Assembly: GCA_014529385.2 (NCBI GenBank)
Contig: CM043958.1
Location: 137,993,043-138,057,042, forward strand
Direction: 5' to 3'
DNA length: 64,000 nt
Origin: Adiantum capillus-veneris
Taxonomy: Eukaryota > Streptophyta > Polypodiopsida > Polypodiales > Pteridaceae
The notes below the pieces were generated by a model that saw only the letters and a program-made list of their open reading frames with translations, did no database searches and had not been told where the DNA came from. This document shows, piece after piece, positions 1 to 11,639 of the stretch (position 1 is its first letter; each line of letters opens with the position of its first letter). Both the position numbers and the translations under genes were made by a program.

Positions 1-119
1 CAAACCAAATTAAACAATTATCAATAGCTCAAAACAATTGATACAAAATTACTTGTTTAAACTTACCGCTTGTAGTGGTCCAACTGAGGTGTTGAATTGC
101 TCGTGAGAGATGTGGTTGT

Positions 120-1339
120 TTTTTAACAACCATCACCAAGTATCAAATTCTGTATGTCGCTCCCAATACTTGACCATCTCTCTGGTTGGTCGAGAGAGAG
201 TGATATTTTCCTAAGTTAGCAATAACAATACCAAATCATCAACTACAATCTCTATAATCACCGATCGACGTTATAATTCAATTAATCTTACCTATTTATC
301 CTTCCAAGCTCCCTTGTCTCCTGAGCCATAGTGCATGGGAGTTTTTCTTGCGCGAGCCTCGCATTGTTGTCTGTATGATGAGCCCGTCCACAGCTTGATC
401 ACTCTTCTCTTGAATTGCCCACTCCCACTCCGCGTCTGCGATGTTGCCACGGAGGTAACTCCTGTCAGGATATCTTACCTGGTTGGCTGCTGTGCGCCGC
501 ACACTGGACTGCTTGTTTTCTAAAAATGTCTTTATGTAGCCCTCCAACCATTGTTATGAAAAACATTGATCGGGCTCGTTTGTAAATCTAACTAACACAG
601 CGTCCTCAAGGTACCATGCATGATCGGTATTGTGAATGATCGGGCAGTTGGTCTCTGAACTTTATAAAATAGTTCCTATATGTTGAATGCATAAGAATTT
701 GTAGATGGCATCAAAATGCCCTACCCTGTGCTGTGCCAAAATCCACCTCCTTGCCATATTTAACCCTGTAGTAGCACCCATGCGTGTCTAGCACGGGTAC
801 GTCAGTATCCTCATCCTCTGCATCAGGGGCGGCACGCTTTGAAAGTGGGGACTCCGTTCCCCCATCACTACCAAAACATGAGAAACCACGAGATCCACCG
901 CCTCTTTGTCTCTCATGGCGCTCGCTGGCCTGAGACGAGCATCAATGCGTGCTGCCAGAGAAAGTCCGTCGATGATGTTCTTGCGAAGGAGGAGTGGAAT
1001 GGAGTGGTGTAGGACCATGTGATGCCATGGGAGTGGGACCCTGCGATGCAAGGGGAGAAGGACCCTGCGATGGAATAGGAGTAGGACAATAGGAAGGGAG
1101 AGTAAAGGGAGGTGTCGTCGGTGCGAGGCTTTGTAGATAAGGAGTCCCTCCTAACTCCCCCATGGTGTAGTCTGTGGAGATATGCCGTAGGTCGCAAGCT
1201 GTTGCGGAGTGTAGCAGCCAAACAAATCCTCCATCGAACGGTGGTACTGCTCTTGTAAAGAGATAGCCCGATGTAAGTCAGGATCTACGACCGATGGAGG
1301 AACCTGAGAAGGGTAGATGTAGGATGGCCATGCCTGCAA
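120..1339 (-). pseudogene. Degenerate coding-like region, unidentified (possibly a transposon accessory ORF)
   Basis: Several minus-strand stretches read as protein-like but are broken by stops and frame changes. From high to low coordinates: a segment containing SLQEQYHRSMEDLFG (1151-1339); a proline/serine-rich stretch with repeated SQGP/SHGP units (about 942-1163); a charged stretch with GRGGGSRGF-like and acidic composition (about 720-950); a basic segment containing KTFLENKQSSVRRTA (296-547); and a tryptophan-rich patch with REMVKYWERHTEFDTW (about 130-200) ended by an in-frame stop. I do not recognise the family. A proline-rich N-terminus followed by a basic, tryptophan-containing C-terminus is reminiscent of CACTA second-gene products, but that is inference only. 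It could equally be an old host gene. Confidence 0.25.
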
Positions 1340-1621
1340 ATAACAAAAAAAAAAACTCTGACACTCATGATTTAGGGTTAACTACGTAGAAACATTCTTT
1401 ATTTCTTTGCTTGTTCTCATCGACTCAAGACTGGGTCCACTGGAGGCGATGTCCACCCCAGGTGGGAGCCCACCTGGGATGTGAACCAACCAAAAGAAGA
1501 GCAAGCTGGCTACTCCACTCCAATTGGTCTCTTGTCTGACATCTTATACATTACAAAGAGCAATATAAGATTAAGCTTTCCACCCTACTCACTCATCTAC
1601 AAATATGTACACAAGTATATT
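1340..1621. other. No recognisable feature
   Basis: AT-rich non-coding sequence with a short A-run near 1347; nothing recognised on either strand. Confidence 0.4.
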
Positions 1622-2523
1622 AACACACAAACATGTGGATTTGTATACATACTAGTAGACCTAAGTAGAGGCTAGTAGTGCCAAAGGTCAACTGCACCTC
1701 TTTAGATATCATCGCGATCTCAATCATGGTAAAACAAAAGGTCCATTGCAGTAATCCATGCATGAATGGTATCAATGACCGCAACGCCACGATTAAAAAA
1801 GGACTATACCCAAGAGGAAGCATCTAACCTTCGGGTGCTATGCTCCCGTACTTAGTGCTTACATACATGTATAAACAAATATATATGTACACACATATAT
1901 ATGTTATGTTGTAAATGTAGCCATCATTTTGTGCTCGTTGCACCTATATTCAACGTTTAAGTGATCACTTGATCGTAACATTCAAATTCTAATGTAATGC
2001 AATAAGTAATTCCATTTCTCTCACTGAGTCTCTCTCTGTCTCTCCCTCTGGCTCTCCCCTTCTCGGTCGTGCAATCAAACTACAAAGCGGAAGCTCCATC
2101 CCAGAGGATATATATATATTAGCACACAAACACGTAGATACATATACATACTAGTATACCTAAGTAGAGGCTAGTAGTGACAAAGGTCAATTGCACCTGT
2201 TTAGATATCATCGCAGCCTCAACGTGGTAAAACCAAAGGTACATTGCGTTAATCTATGCATGAGTGGATCAATGACCACAACGCCACGATTAAAAAAGGA
2301 CTATACCCAAGAGGAAGCATCTAACCTTTGGGTACTATGCTCCCGTACTTAATGCCTACATACATGTATAAACAGATATATATGTACACACATATATTTT
2401 ATGGTTGTAAATGTAGCCATCATTTTGTGTTGGTTGCACCTAGATTCAATGTCTAAGGATCAATTGATTGTAACATTACAATTTTAATGTAATGCAATAA
2501 GTAGTTCCATTTCTCTCACTGAG

Positions 2524-2589
<66 letters not shown>

Positions 2590-2640
2590 CTTCTTGGTTG
2601 TGCAGTTGAACTATGAAGCGAAAGCTCCATCCTAGAGTCA
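1622..2640. repeat. Tandem duplication, ~499 bp unit, two copies
   Basis: Copy 1 starts at 1622 (AACACACAAACATG) and copy 2 at 2121 (AGCACACAAACACG). They stay alignable with scattered substitutions to the shared GAAGCTCCATCC near 2095 and 2625. Both carry the same landmarks in order: a CTAAGTAGAGGCTAGTAGTG block, an A-run before GGACTATACCCAAGAGG, a TA-rich stretch and a CT-rich end. The CT-rich end is about 30 bp and interrupted in copy 1, but a pure run of about 60 bp in copy 2. The unit is non-coding. Confidence 0.85.
2527..2587. repeat. (CT)n microsatellite
   Basis: An uninterrupted CT dinucleotide run of about 60 bp at the end of the second tandem copy. Confidence 0.95.
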
Positions 2641-2760
2641 TGCATGTCCCTCCATGTAACGCAAGCACTTTGTCCAACAAAGCATCCTCGCCTTGAAGGT
2701 AATCTTGGTGCTGGCTTCTCAGGTATCGCTTCGGAGCCCAATTTTCATCTCCTTAACTTC

Positions 2761-2947
2761 TTTCTCTCTCTCTCCCTCTTTCCCCTATTTCTCTCTGTCT
2801 CTTTCCCTATCTCTCTCTATTCCTCTCTTTCCCTCTCTCTATTTACTCTCTCTCTCTCTCACTCTCTCTCTCTCTCACTCATCCTCTCTATCTCCCTCTC
2901 TCTCTCTCTCTCCCTCTCCCTCTTTTTTTTCTCTCTCTCTCTCTCTT

Positions 2948-2983
<36 letters not shown>

Positions 2984-2996
2984 TCCCTCTCCCTCT

Positions 2997-3055
<59 letters not shown>

Positions 3056-3097
3056 ATCTATTCCTATCTCTCTCTCCCTCTCTCTCTCTCTCTATCT

Positions 3098-3165
<68 letters not shown>

Positions 3166-3210
3166 TTCTAGCTATCCCTATCTCTCTCTCACACACACTC
3201 TCTTTCCCAT

Positions 3211-3255
<45 letters not shown>

Positions 3256-3267
3256 CTATTCCTATCC

Positions 3268-3308
<41 letters not shown>

Positions 3309-3369
3309 AATCTTTCCCTCTCTCTCTCTATCTATCTATCTATCTATTTCTCTCTCTCTCTTTCTTCAT

Positions 3370-3432
<63 letters not shown>
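2761..3432. repeat. Very long CT-rich polypyrimidine tract
   Basis: About 670 bp that is almost entirely C and T on the plus strand, built from (CT)n runs with CCCT, TTTT and TATC interruptions. A short (TA)n stands near 3237-3255 and a short ACACAC patch near 3190. Serine/leucine-rich reading frames through it are artefacts of composition. Confidence 0.95.
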
Positions 3433-3433
<1 letters not shown>

Positions 3434-3630
3434 TTTTATCTAACATTCTATCCAAACAATCATTTCCAAATGTGCCTAGCAAATCAATCATTCCCAAACG
3501 TGCCTAGCAAAGCCACCATTTTCGAAGAATCCTAGCAAAGCAACCATTTCAAACAAGCCATGCAAAGCAACCATTTCCTAATGAATGAGGTATGTTATGG
3601 ATTCTCTATTTTCTCTTTTATTTTTGGATT

Positions 3631-3634
<4 letters not shown>

Positions 3635-3677
<43 letters not shown>
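3635..3677. repeat. (GT)n microsatellite
   Basis: An alternating TG/GT run of about 43 bp. Confidence 0.95.
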
Positions 3678-3679
<2 letters not shown>

Positions 3680-3838
3680 TAAGAAACAAAAGGAAAAGAG
3701 GGGGGATGTGCTTTTGTGTTTACCTCTTTCTTTGTAGCACGGTTGAGATTCGACTAGGTTGAGCTTCCAAAGAGGACGGTGGAATACCCCCTTCGCCGAA
3801 ACTTGGACGAAACCCTCTTCGATGAAACTTGGGAAGCT

Positions 3839-3939
3839 TGGAGAAGGAGAGAGGGGGAAGGGAGAGCGGGGGGGGGGAACTTGGAGAAGAAGAAAGAGGG
3901 AAGGGAGAGGGGGGGTGGGGGAGGGGAGGGGGGGGAAGC
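3839..3939. repeat. Purine-rich (G/A) tract
   Basis: The plus strand is about 95% purine, with runs of 8-10 G. Glycine/glutamate and proline/serine frames across it are composition artefacts. Confidence 0.85.
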
Positions 3940-4019
3940 TTGGGAGCGATGGCGAAGAGCAAAAACGCAGAGTATGCAGTAAAAACGCGACTTTTCTTTC
4001 TTGCATATTTTAGGTACCA

Positions 4020-4070
4020 GTATTTACCGCGGATATTACCGCGCCCATTACCGCCTATATTACCACGACT
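4020..4070. repeat. ATTACCGC-type subterminal repeats, left side of CACTA element 1
   Basis: Several copies of a TTACCGCG/ATTACCGC motif at about 8-14 bp spacing. The inverted version (GCGGTAAT, AACGGTAA) recurs on the far side of the transposase near 8490-8520. CACTA elements carry such short subterminal repeats as binding sites for their second protein. No clear CACTA terminus was located beside it, so the element edge is not set. Confidence 0.5.
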
Positions 4071-4387
4071 GGTCATTTCAAACGGATACATCCGAATCCG
4101 AGGTTGCGGGGGGGGGGGGACAAACCAACCTCTCTACCCTTAGCCATACATTATTTCATTTTTTAGCCTTTTGATTTTTTTGATGAAGATTTTTAATTTT
4201 GTATGGATACTTTATTTTGTAGTACTTTTAAATGTTTATTAATTGTATTTTTTAAATTCTATTTTAGTTAAAAATAATTTTAACACTCATTGTCATTTAT
4301 TCCCTTTGACTCATGTAATTTTTCTAATGGAATTAAGTGATTTTCTAATTATTTATTTTTTAGGACACATGACTAAATATTTTCCGT

Positions 4388-7300
4388 GTGGACGACATCG
4401 ACTGGGATGATCGTGGTCCCCCTGGAGGCGGCGAGCGCGATCGTTGGCTCAAGGAAAAACTACCTTGTCCTTGTGCCAAGTGCAAAAGGGCAATCCTTCG
4501 CTTGAGGCGCATTGCTTTGAAGCACGTGGAGAATGAAGGGCTTTGGAATCCTCGAAAAAGCGCTTGGAGAGATGATAGTGAGACTCACCCGTCGCTTGAG
4601 AAGGTGCCCCATTGGTCTATGTTTGGTGGTGGTGCACCGGCGCGCAAGGCCGAACGACAGAGGCAAGAGAGATTGTGCGATTTGGGTGCACAACATGGTG
4701 ATCCTCCCGTTGGCTCTACGTCGGCATCTCCTATGGCGTCTTCATCGCACTTTGAGGCAGAGGATGAGCACATGTTTGACATGTGTGATGAGTTACTAGC
4801 TCATGAGCGCAACGTGTGCGAGGAGGATTGTCAGCCCTGCACTAAACAGGCTGCTAAATCGGAGGATAGATTGATGACAAGTGCCGGAACACCTCTTTAC
4901 GATGGTGCATGGTGCTCGGTGCTTCGAGCATCGATGGAAGTCCTCAACTTGCAAGAAAAAATTGGTTGGAGTAATGCAAGTGTCGATGCACTACTTCTGT
5001 AAGTATGGAATGTGGCTTTTATATACACTCTCCCTCTCTCTTTATGGTGTCTTCTTATAGGAATTATACTAATATGGATGTTTGTTGTAGTTTGATGGGC
5101 AAAATGTTGCCAGAAGATCATCACATGCCCCTAGATCGTGGAAGAGCTAGATCGTATGTCACTGCACTTAGAAAGGAGTATAAGCACATCCATGCATGCG
5201 TCAATGATTGCATGCTATAACGCAATGAGCATGCACATGCTACCTCATGTCCCGTGTGCGGGGAGACACAATACAAGACATGAGTAAGCGGGGCACACCT
5301 ACCGGCAAGGTATTGAGACATTTTCCATTAATTCCTCGCATCCAACACATGTTTAAAAGCAGGTCTACTGTGGAGCTTCTCACGTGGCACGTAAACCATC
5401 ACTCAAATGATGGAATGATGTGTGTCCCTTACAATTCACCTGCATGGAGGCACATCAAAACTCAATGGCTAGAGTTTGGGTTGGAGCCTTGACACTTGAG
5501 GCTTGGGTTAGCAAGTGATGGTGTCAACCCCTTCGGTACTAAGTCTACTTCACGGAGTACTTGGTCTGTGGTGATCGTCAACTACAATATTCCACCGTGG
5601 GAGACAACCAAGAAGGGCAATATACTTCTTTCCTTGCTTGTGCGAGGGAAGTACAAAGTGTCAAATATTGACATTTACCTCGAGCCCCTCATCCAGGAGT
5701 TGGAGGAGTTATGGAGAGGCATTCCTATTGTCGATGTCTCACTTGCAAAGGGGGGGAGAGAGGCCATTGTGAGGGGAATGCTTATGTGGACTATGCACGA
5801 CTATCCTGGACTTGGAGAGATTTTTGGTAACCCCCTTTCCTCTATCTCTCTTTCCCTCTCTCCCTTTAGTTTACTTTAGTTCACTCATCTCTCTAACCAT
5901 ATGATATGTATGCAGGGTTGTCCGCATCAGGACACAATGCATGTCCTACTTGCGGGCCATCGTTGGTGATGGAGAGGCCCGATTCTTTGCACAAGGAAAT
6001 CTATCCAAACAACCATCATTTCTTACCCCAAGGGCATAACAAGCACAAGGCTCCAACAAATGGGAAGACTCCTCTAAAGCTCACGATGGCAGACTGGGCA
6101 ACCATTTGGGAAGAACACCACAACAATAATCCGGCTCCATGTCCTCCACCAAAAGGTATGTCAAGATATTCCATATTTTTAAGGCTTACATATTGGAAGG
6201 AATTAAAAATAAAACACCTCTTGGATCCTATGCACATATTTAAGAACGTAGCCCAAACACTATGGGACCACATTATTGGCAAGTAGGACTCTTTGGGTGC
6301 GAGGGGGGATTTGAAGCTTTTAAAACGTCTCCCGGCAAACCCAAATGGAAAGATTGTGCTACCTAAAGCACCATGGATGCTAGCCAAAGAATAATTAGAC
6401 AAGGTGAAGGGTACCATTGCCTCTATTCGCACACCAACAGGATACATGAGGTCGCTAAAGGGAGCTTTCACAAAAGCAAAGAAGGGTGGAAACGTTCAAT
6501 TGTAATTGTTGAAGTCCCATGATTGGCACAAGATGCTTCAGGTAATCTTGATACTTCCTATTCTATCTATAGTTTTTGTGTATGAATATCACTCACTTTC
6601 CCTTTCCCTGATTTACATTGTAGTTCATTCTGCCAGTGAGTATGTGTATATCTCGGGACAAGAAAGTCAGGGATGCTATTTTCAAACTAGGAGAGCTAGT
6701 AAGGTACACCACAAGACTCCACTCAACTACACCTTTTTTATGTACACAATAATTTCAACTAGCACTTAGTGTACCCTTGTGTGTTTTCTTGCAGATTTGT
6801 GAGCTCTAAGGAAATCGAAATAGATGCTATCCTTGCTGCTCAAACACTTGCAACAGAAACTATGTGTGACATAGAAGATGTATTTCCTCAATTGGTCCTT
6901 CTTAGTCAAATTCACTTCTTGGTTCAGGTGGTGGAGGAGATCGCTATATGTGCAGTAGTGCACACACGATGTATGTTCTTCTTAGAGAGGTTTCTAAAGA
7001 CTCTCAAAGATTTTGTGCGGCTACGATTTCAACCAGAGGCATGTATGGCCAAAGGGTGGATCGTTCAAGAGGCATTTGTTTACATATCAGAGTATTTGGC
7101 ACAAGCTGATCCATCAATGCCTTGCATGTGGTCAAATGAGAAAGATGCAATGATGAATTCACACTTGCCAAGTGAAAAGGGGAAACTAAAAGCGCGCGGA
7201 GAAGACATCACCAACAAAGAATGGGAGTATGCACGAGGCTGCATACCAAAGGTAGAGTACTCATATACCTAAACCAGATTGTAATGCTATTTCTTGAAAC

Positions 7301-8107
7301 TATCTTTAATATGTATTTGATAAATTAATATATGAACGTATTTTGTAGTGCCTTTCCTTTAACTCTATGTGGTCAAAGGGTCGTCACTTTCGTACGAGCC
7401 ACATTGACAAGCGTAGAACCACCATGGATTGGGGCATCATGGGCAACTTTGACACAGACGGTGATGAAGCTAGGTACTGAAAAACTATTGAAAGGATACT
7501 AGAGGTTGATTTTAGAACCTTTCATACCTTCATCTTTGAGTGCAAGTGGTTTGCAAATGTGTCTAGATGACATGAGAATGGCCTCTACATGATGGACTCT
7601 AGTGTGCATCACACAGGGAGATATGACAATTTAGTTTTACAGCGCAATGGTGAGAAAGTGAGTGACATGTACCTTTTTTATTCTTATTTTCTTGTAGCGT
7701 TAGTTATACCAATGTTAGTCACTTTGAGCTTCTATTTTATAGTTCATCTATATCCCAGCAATCCACCAACCAAAACTTTGGTTCGTAATTCTCGTAACAC
7801 CTTGGGGAAGAACCATTTTTCCACTAATGAAGTGGAGACTATCTTCGACCCTCTTCCACCTCCGACTTTGGATGAGGTGGAAACAGAGGAGAGGGAGGTC
7901 GATGAATCAAGTCCAACGGCAGCAAGTCTTAGCGAGGATGATTGTCATGATGATGAAGATGATGAGATGGAGGATGACGAACTCGAAGATGATGAAGGCA
8001 ATGCATCCATAGACGACAATTCCGTTTCTCTCTTTATTGATTTAGGAGCCATGGGCTTAGAATTGGGTGATGCTTCATGTAGAGATCTTTTGGAAGATGA
8101 TTCGTAA
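4388..8107 (+). pseudogene. CACTA/EnSpm transposase (tnp2, Transposase_21 family), element 1, broken
   Basis: Reading GT..AG introns gives exons about 4388-4998, 5091-5826, 5916-6541, 6624-6703, 6795-7251, 7349-7657 and 7743-8107. The product matches plant TNP2-type transposases. It has an N-terminal CPCAKCK zinc-like motif, then GWSNASVDALL, the core VNYNIPPWETTKKG and MWTMHDYPGL, then HLLDPMHIFKNV, LKSHDWHKM, a DUF4218-like region (MFFLERFLKTLK), a DUF4216-like region and a very acidic tail. Stops are at 5218, 5490, 6284, 6392, 6503 and two in the sixth exon; frames change near 5282 and 7808. No in-frame ATG opens the first exon, because position 4388 is GTG. The family cuts and moves CACTA elements in the nucleus. 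This copy cannot make a full protein. Confidence 0.9.
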
Positions 8108-8252
8108 ACAGTTTGCAATTATGAAGTTTTTTGGTCGTGTAATCCATTCAGCTCTCTCTCCCCCTCTTCCTCTCTTTAGATTTGAGAATATGCTCAATTA
8201 TGTTAATCAATATGCTCAATTATGTGGAATCTTGTATCCCCCGCCTCCTTCT

Positions 8253-8261
<9 letters not shown>

Positions 8262-8338
<77 letters not shown>
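8262..8338. repeat. (CT)n microsatellite
   Basis: About 76 bp of pure CT preceded by a C-run, just 3' of the element 1 transposase. Confidence 0.95.
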
Positions 8339-8341
<3 letters not shown>

Positions 8342-8458
8342 TTTTTAACTTTGAAAATTATATACAATATTCTTTAATTTTGAGAGAAGGGAAACACCAA
8401 AATTTGGGGGGAGGCGGGGAAGGGGTTAAGCCAGAATTTGAAAGTTTAGGCGCTAAAT

Positions 8459-8560
8459 TTGGTTGTCGAATATAACAACGATAATACGTGCGGTAATAAC
8501 AACGGTAACAAACGCGGTCATAACAACAAAAACAGTCATGGTAATATTTTAAACAAAAAA
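8459..8560. repeat. GCGGTAAT-type subterminal repeats, right side of CACTA element 1
   Basis: Repeated ATAACAACG / GCGGTAATAAC / GGTAACAA / GCGGTCATAAC units, the inverted form of the motif at 4020-4070. Position downstream of the acidic transposase tail fits a 3' subterminal region. The terminal inverted repeat itself was not found. Confidence 0.5.
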
Positions 8561-8772
8561 AAAACCTCCACCCTCTTCTCTCTTGTTTCTCTACTTGAAT
8601 TTGCACATTCTCTCTACAAAACGCGATAAAAAAGCACGGTAAACACTTGGAGATTTTCATAGTGATACTTACAACCGCAAATATCTCGTAGATACACAAG
8701 CACGTGCGCTCCATTCCAGGAGGGATGCTTGGCGTTGTCGTGTAGCTCTTGCCGAGGCTAGCACAATGGTGT

Positions 8773-9125
8773 TGTTGAATCTCCAATGCAATGAGCAAGC
8801 AGGGAGTAGCATCACGATGAAGCTCACGCTCTCTCTCTTACTCTCTCACACACAGTTGACCGCAGCTTAAAACTTAGATTATGATAAAGTGTTCTTACAA
8901 AAGTGACCTAGGTACCTTATATACTAAGGCTACCTTAGGTTAACCAAAAATAGAGTTTGAGGGGTCAAAAGGCTTGGTATTTACAATCTGGAAGTGTCAG
9001 ACTTTTGCAGCTAGACTACCTACTTATTACAAATGATGTTTATAACCATAATCCGCAGTATTTCATAACCCTCAAAGAATAAGGCTTTGTTGAGTTATGT
9101 CGTGTTGTTGACCCAACGGTCAACA
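8773..9125 (-). mobile_element. LTR of a retrotransposon (minus strand)
   Basis: On the minus strand the sequence opens with TGTTGACC directly after a purine-rich tract and closes with TCAACA near 8773, so the ends form the TGTTGA..TCAACA inverted pair typical of LTRs. A TATATAAGG box lies inside. The length is about 353 bp. A polypurine tract immediately upstream makes it the 3' LTR. The second LTR was not found in the window, so the internal region is lost or very short. The TATA box and ends are seen; the LTR call is inference. Confidence 0.6.
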
Positions 9126-9139
9126 CTCCCACCCCTCTA
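9126..9139 (-). other. Polypurine tract
   Basis: The minus strand reads AGAGGGGTGGGAG directly before the TGTTGA LTR start, as expected for the plus-strand DNA priming site of an LTR retrotransposon. Confidence 0.55.
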
Positions 9140-9192
9140 TATTATGTCGGCCTTGACATGACCTCGTTGTCGATTTCGGTGCGGTCTTTGTT

Positions 9193-9575
9193 GTCATTTT
9201 GCTGATGTAAAGAAAGTATAGGCTGTAGCCTTTGCACTAGCTCATCCTGTTCGTCCAATCAAGTGTACATAGTTTTCACATGATTCAGGATAATCATAAT
9301 TGATGACAAACATCTGCCAATTTTGTGTCTTACTCATTTTCAAAAATAACTTCTACAATCTGTAGAAGTGATTGATTTGGCTTTCTGGCTAAACCTTCAA
9401 CTTCTTGAGGCCAAGTTGCACTCCAATATGCAAAGTCTGTCTGTTAGGGCAAATCTGGGAGATAATTTTGCTGATTTAAGGTTCAAAACGCATGTCCAGC
9501 ATTCGACCCATCTCATCAAGGACAATATATGTAACCTTGTGAAGGTCGGTTTTGTCTATCATTTGTGTCTTTACT
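9193..9575 (-). pseudogene. DEAD-box ATP-dependent RNA helicase fragment
   Basis: Minus-strand frames give helicase blocks in order: VTYIVLDEMGRMLDM (motif II, DEAD changed to DEMG, 9491-9523); IISQICPNRQTL; YWSATWPQEVEGLARK with the SAT of motif III (9411-9428); QIVEVIFENE; then NYDYPESCENYVHLIGRTG with motif VI HRIGRTGR changed to HLIGRTG (9245-9271); and AYTFFTSA. The order and wording fit plant p68/RH20-type helicases. The N-terminal Q motif and motifs I/Ia are absent. About 70 residues between motifs III and VI, holding motifs IV and V, are missing. Frameshifts and stops separate the blocks. No intron remains inside the preserved parts. It lies directly upstream of the polypurine tract and LTR, in the same orientation. 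Confidence 0.8.
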
Positions 9576-9599
9576 TATTTGTTGGTGACTCCTGTGTTC

Positions 9600-10650
9600 G
9601 TGCATCAAGGTGACCCAAGTCACATTTGCCACTATTAGCTTTTGTGTGTTGTGTAAATCATTATACTGCCTCTACTTGATACATGACTTAATTAAAGCCC
9701 GACAAACCCCAGTTAATTCCCCATGTTAGTAACTTGCTCTGAAAAGGGCTTATCCGACGTCATTCGTGATAGATGAACATATATGAGCTATCATTGTTCA
9801 TTTGTGCCCAAACTTCATATACATGATGTACAGGGTATGTAGATGGCTATCATGGCTTCAAATTTGAAAACCTTGCAGCTTTGGCTAGGGGTTAGACTTT
9901 TTTTTTTGAAAAACCTTAGCTTGTACTCTCTATGCATAGCCTCTTGACAAAGTTACGCTTGATTTGGACTTGTATTTGGCACTTTTCTAGATGTCAATCC
10001 TAAGAATGCATGACTGATGGGCATCACTGGCACCATCTATCATCCAATCACATGTAGAACCAATGATAATGAACAAAATTTGGCTTGATTTTGGTTGCTC
10101 TTGCCGACATCTATCACAATAGATGATTGAAATGTCATCTTTGCCCCTTTTGTTTTTGTCAGTATTGTTAGTCGCTTCTGTTTGTTAGGATTCATTACAT
10201 CACATACAAGATAGAAGAATTCTAGTGTAAAGATCTACTTCCTATATACGGCCTTGTAGTCACATGAAGTGGCTGATAAGCAATTTTGCACTTGATGGGT
10301 GCTTTTGTTTAGTCGCATCACCAACTTTCTTTGTCTTTGAAGGCGATCCTCATGAAGTTTTGTCTTTTCCTTTTACCTTCTTCTCTTTGTACTATCTAGG
10401 GATCTCTTCAGTATTTTCTTCACCTGGATTATGGAATTTTAAATATTTTCATGTTTTTTCTTAAAATCACAAAAATAACAATATAAACATCAACTCGACT
10501 AAAAAAAAAAATTAAGTTAATAGAAATCTAAATGCTATGTACATTGTACACTGTACACATGTCCCTAGGGGCTCATATATGTCTTTTGTCCTTGTAATCC
10601 TCTTGCAACTCTGCTATGAGGGCAATTTCATCAAAAATTCAGTGCAATTC
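9600..10650. other. No recognisable gene
   Basis: AT-rich sequence with only short frames. The minus-strand continuation of the helicase was looked for and not found above about 9590. Confidence 0.4.
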
Positions 10651-11639
10651 ACAAAACATTTCCCTCTAATATTCATAATACTAGGTCTATTTAGAATGCC
10701 TCCCCCCCTCCTATTTGGAGTCCTCCTTGACGACATGGTATCGCCAAGGGTACGTGCTATGCTCGGGCAATCAAAAATTGTGCCTATGCAGGCCTTGTAA
10801 TGTAGCCCTATTATGCATACACAGTCAATGCATGGAAAAATCTATGATGTGAAGATGTGGGTATAAGCAATTTTCTTATGGGCATTTGCTGGCGACGCTT
10901 CCTATTCTAAGCAATGTACTGGTCTTTGAAGCTCTTATGTCGTTTTCTTGATTGAAGATTGTAGAGATTTTTTGAAGGCTTACTTATCTATTTGATGCTT
11001 CTTTGGGATCCATTTTAGCCTTGTGGTTGGTTGTCCTATTTGGAATTGTTCCTAGAGTGGGTTTTCTTCTAATTGTACTATAATTGTAGGAGGAATTGAA
11101 AGAGTTCATGCGGCGATGCAGTGAAAATATGTTTATTGGTTCCCTTTGGGACCCACTTCTTTGTGATTACTAGATGCTTCGTTGATGCTACTCATTTCGA
11201 AACCCATACTTGTCCCTCGTTTGTTTGTGTTTGAAGAGTCTTCTTTGATCCACCTTGTCGTTGTGTGAGTCTTCAGTGGTCTTTGATTTAGCTCTTGTAC
11301 TCTTGATTGAGGACGAGATTCAAACTTCAAGAGTTGACAATTTAACTGTTTTTGAATCCAAATGAACTCGTGACATCTTTGTGCTTAAATCAACTTCTTT
11401 GAAACCCAAATCTGATATGCAAAAGCTTGAGACTTTCGGATTTTATTAGATGTTCTTGTAGGCTTCGAGTGTTTTTCTTTTGGCTTTGGATCTTGTGATT
11501 TTTCATCAAAGATTTTTATCTTTTTGATCCATACCTATTTTTGGCCAATCTGGCTCTTTGGTATCCAGATTTGTCAAACTTTTTGGTTCTGACTTGTTGT
11601 TCTTTGCTTCTGGCCTTCTTTGGTTGTTACAAAAGTCGC

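Noticed and set aside
2644-3535. Long serine/leucine-rich open frames (up to 280 residues)
   Set aside because: Produced by CT dinucleotide repeats in any frame; no other coding signal.
3578-4143. Proline/serine and glycine/glutamate-rich frames on both strands
   Set aside because: Caused by the purine-rich tract at 3839-3939 and the GT run.
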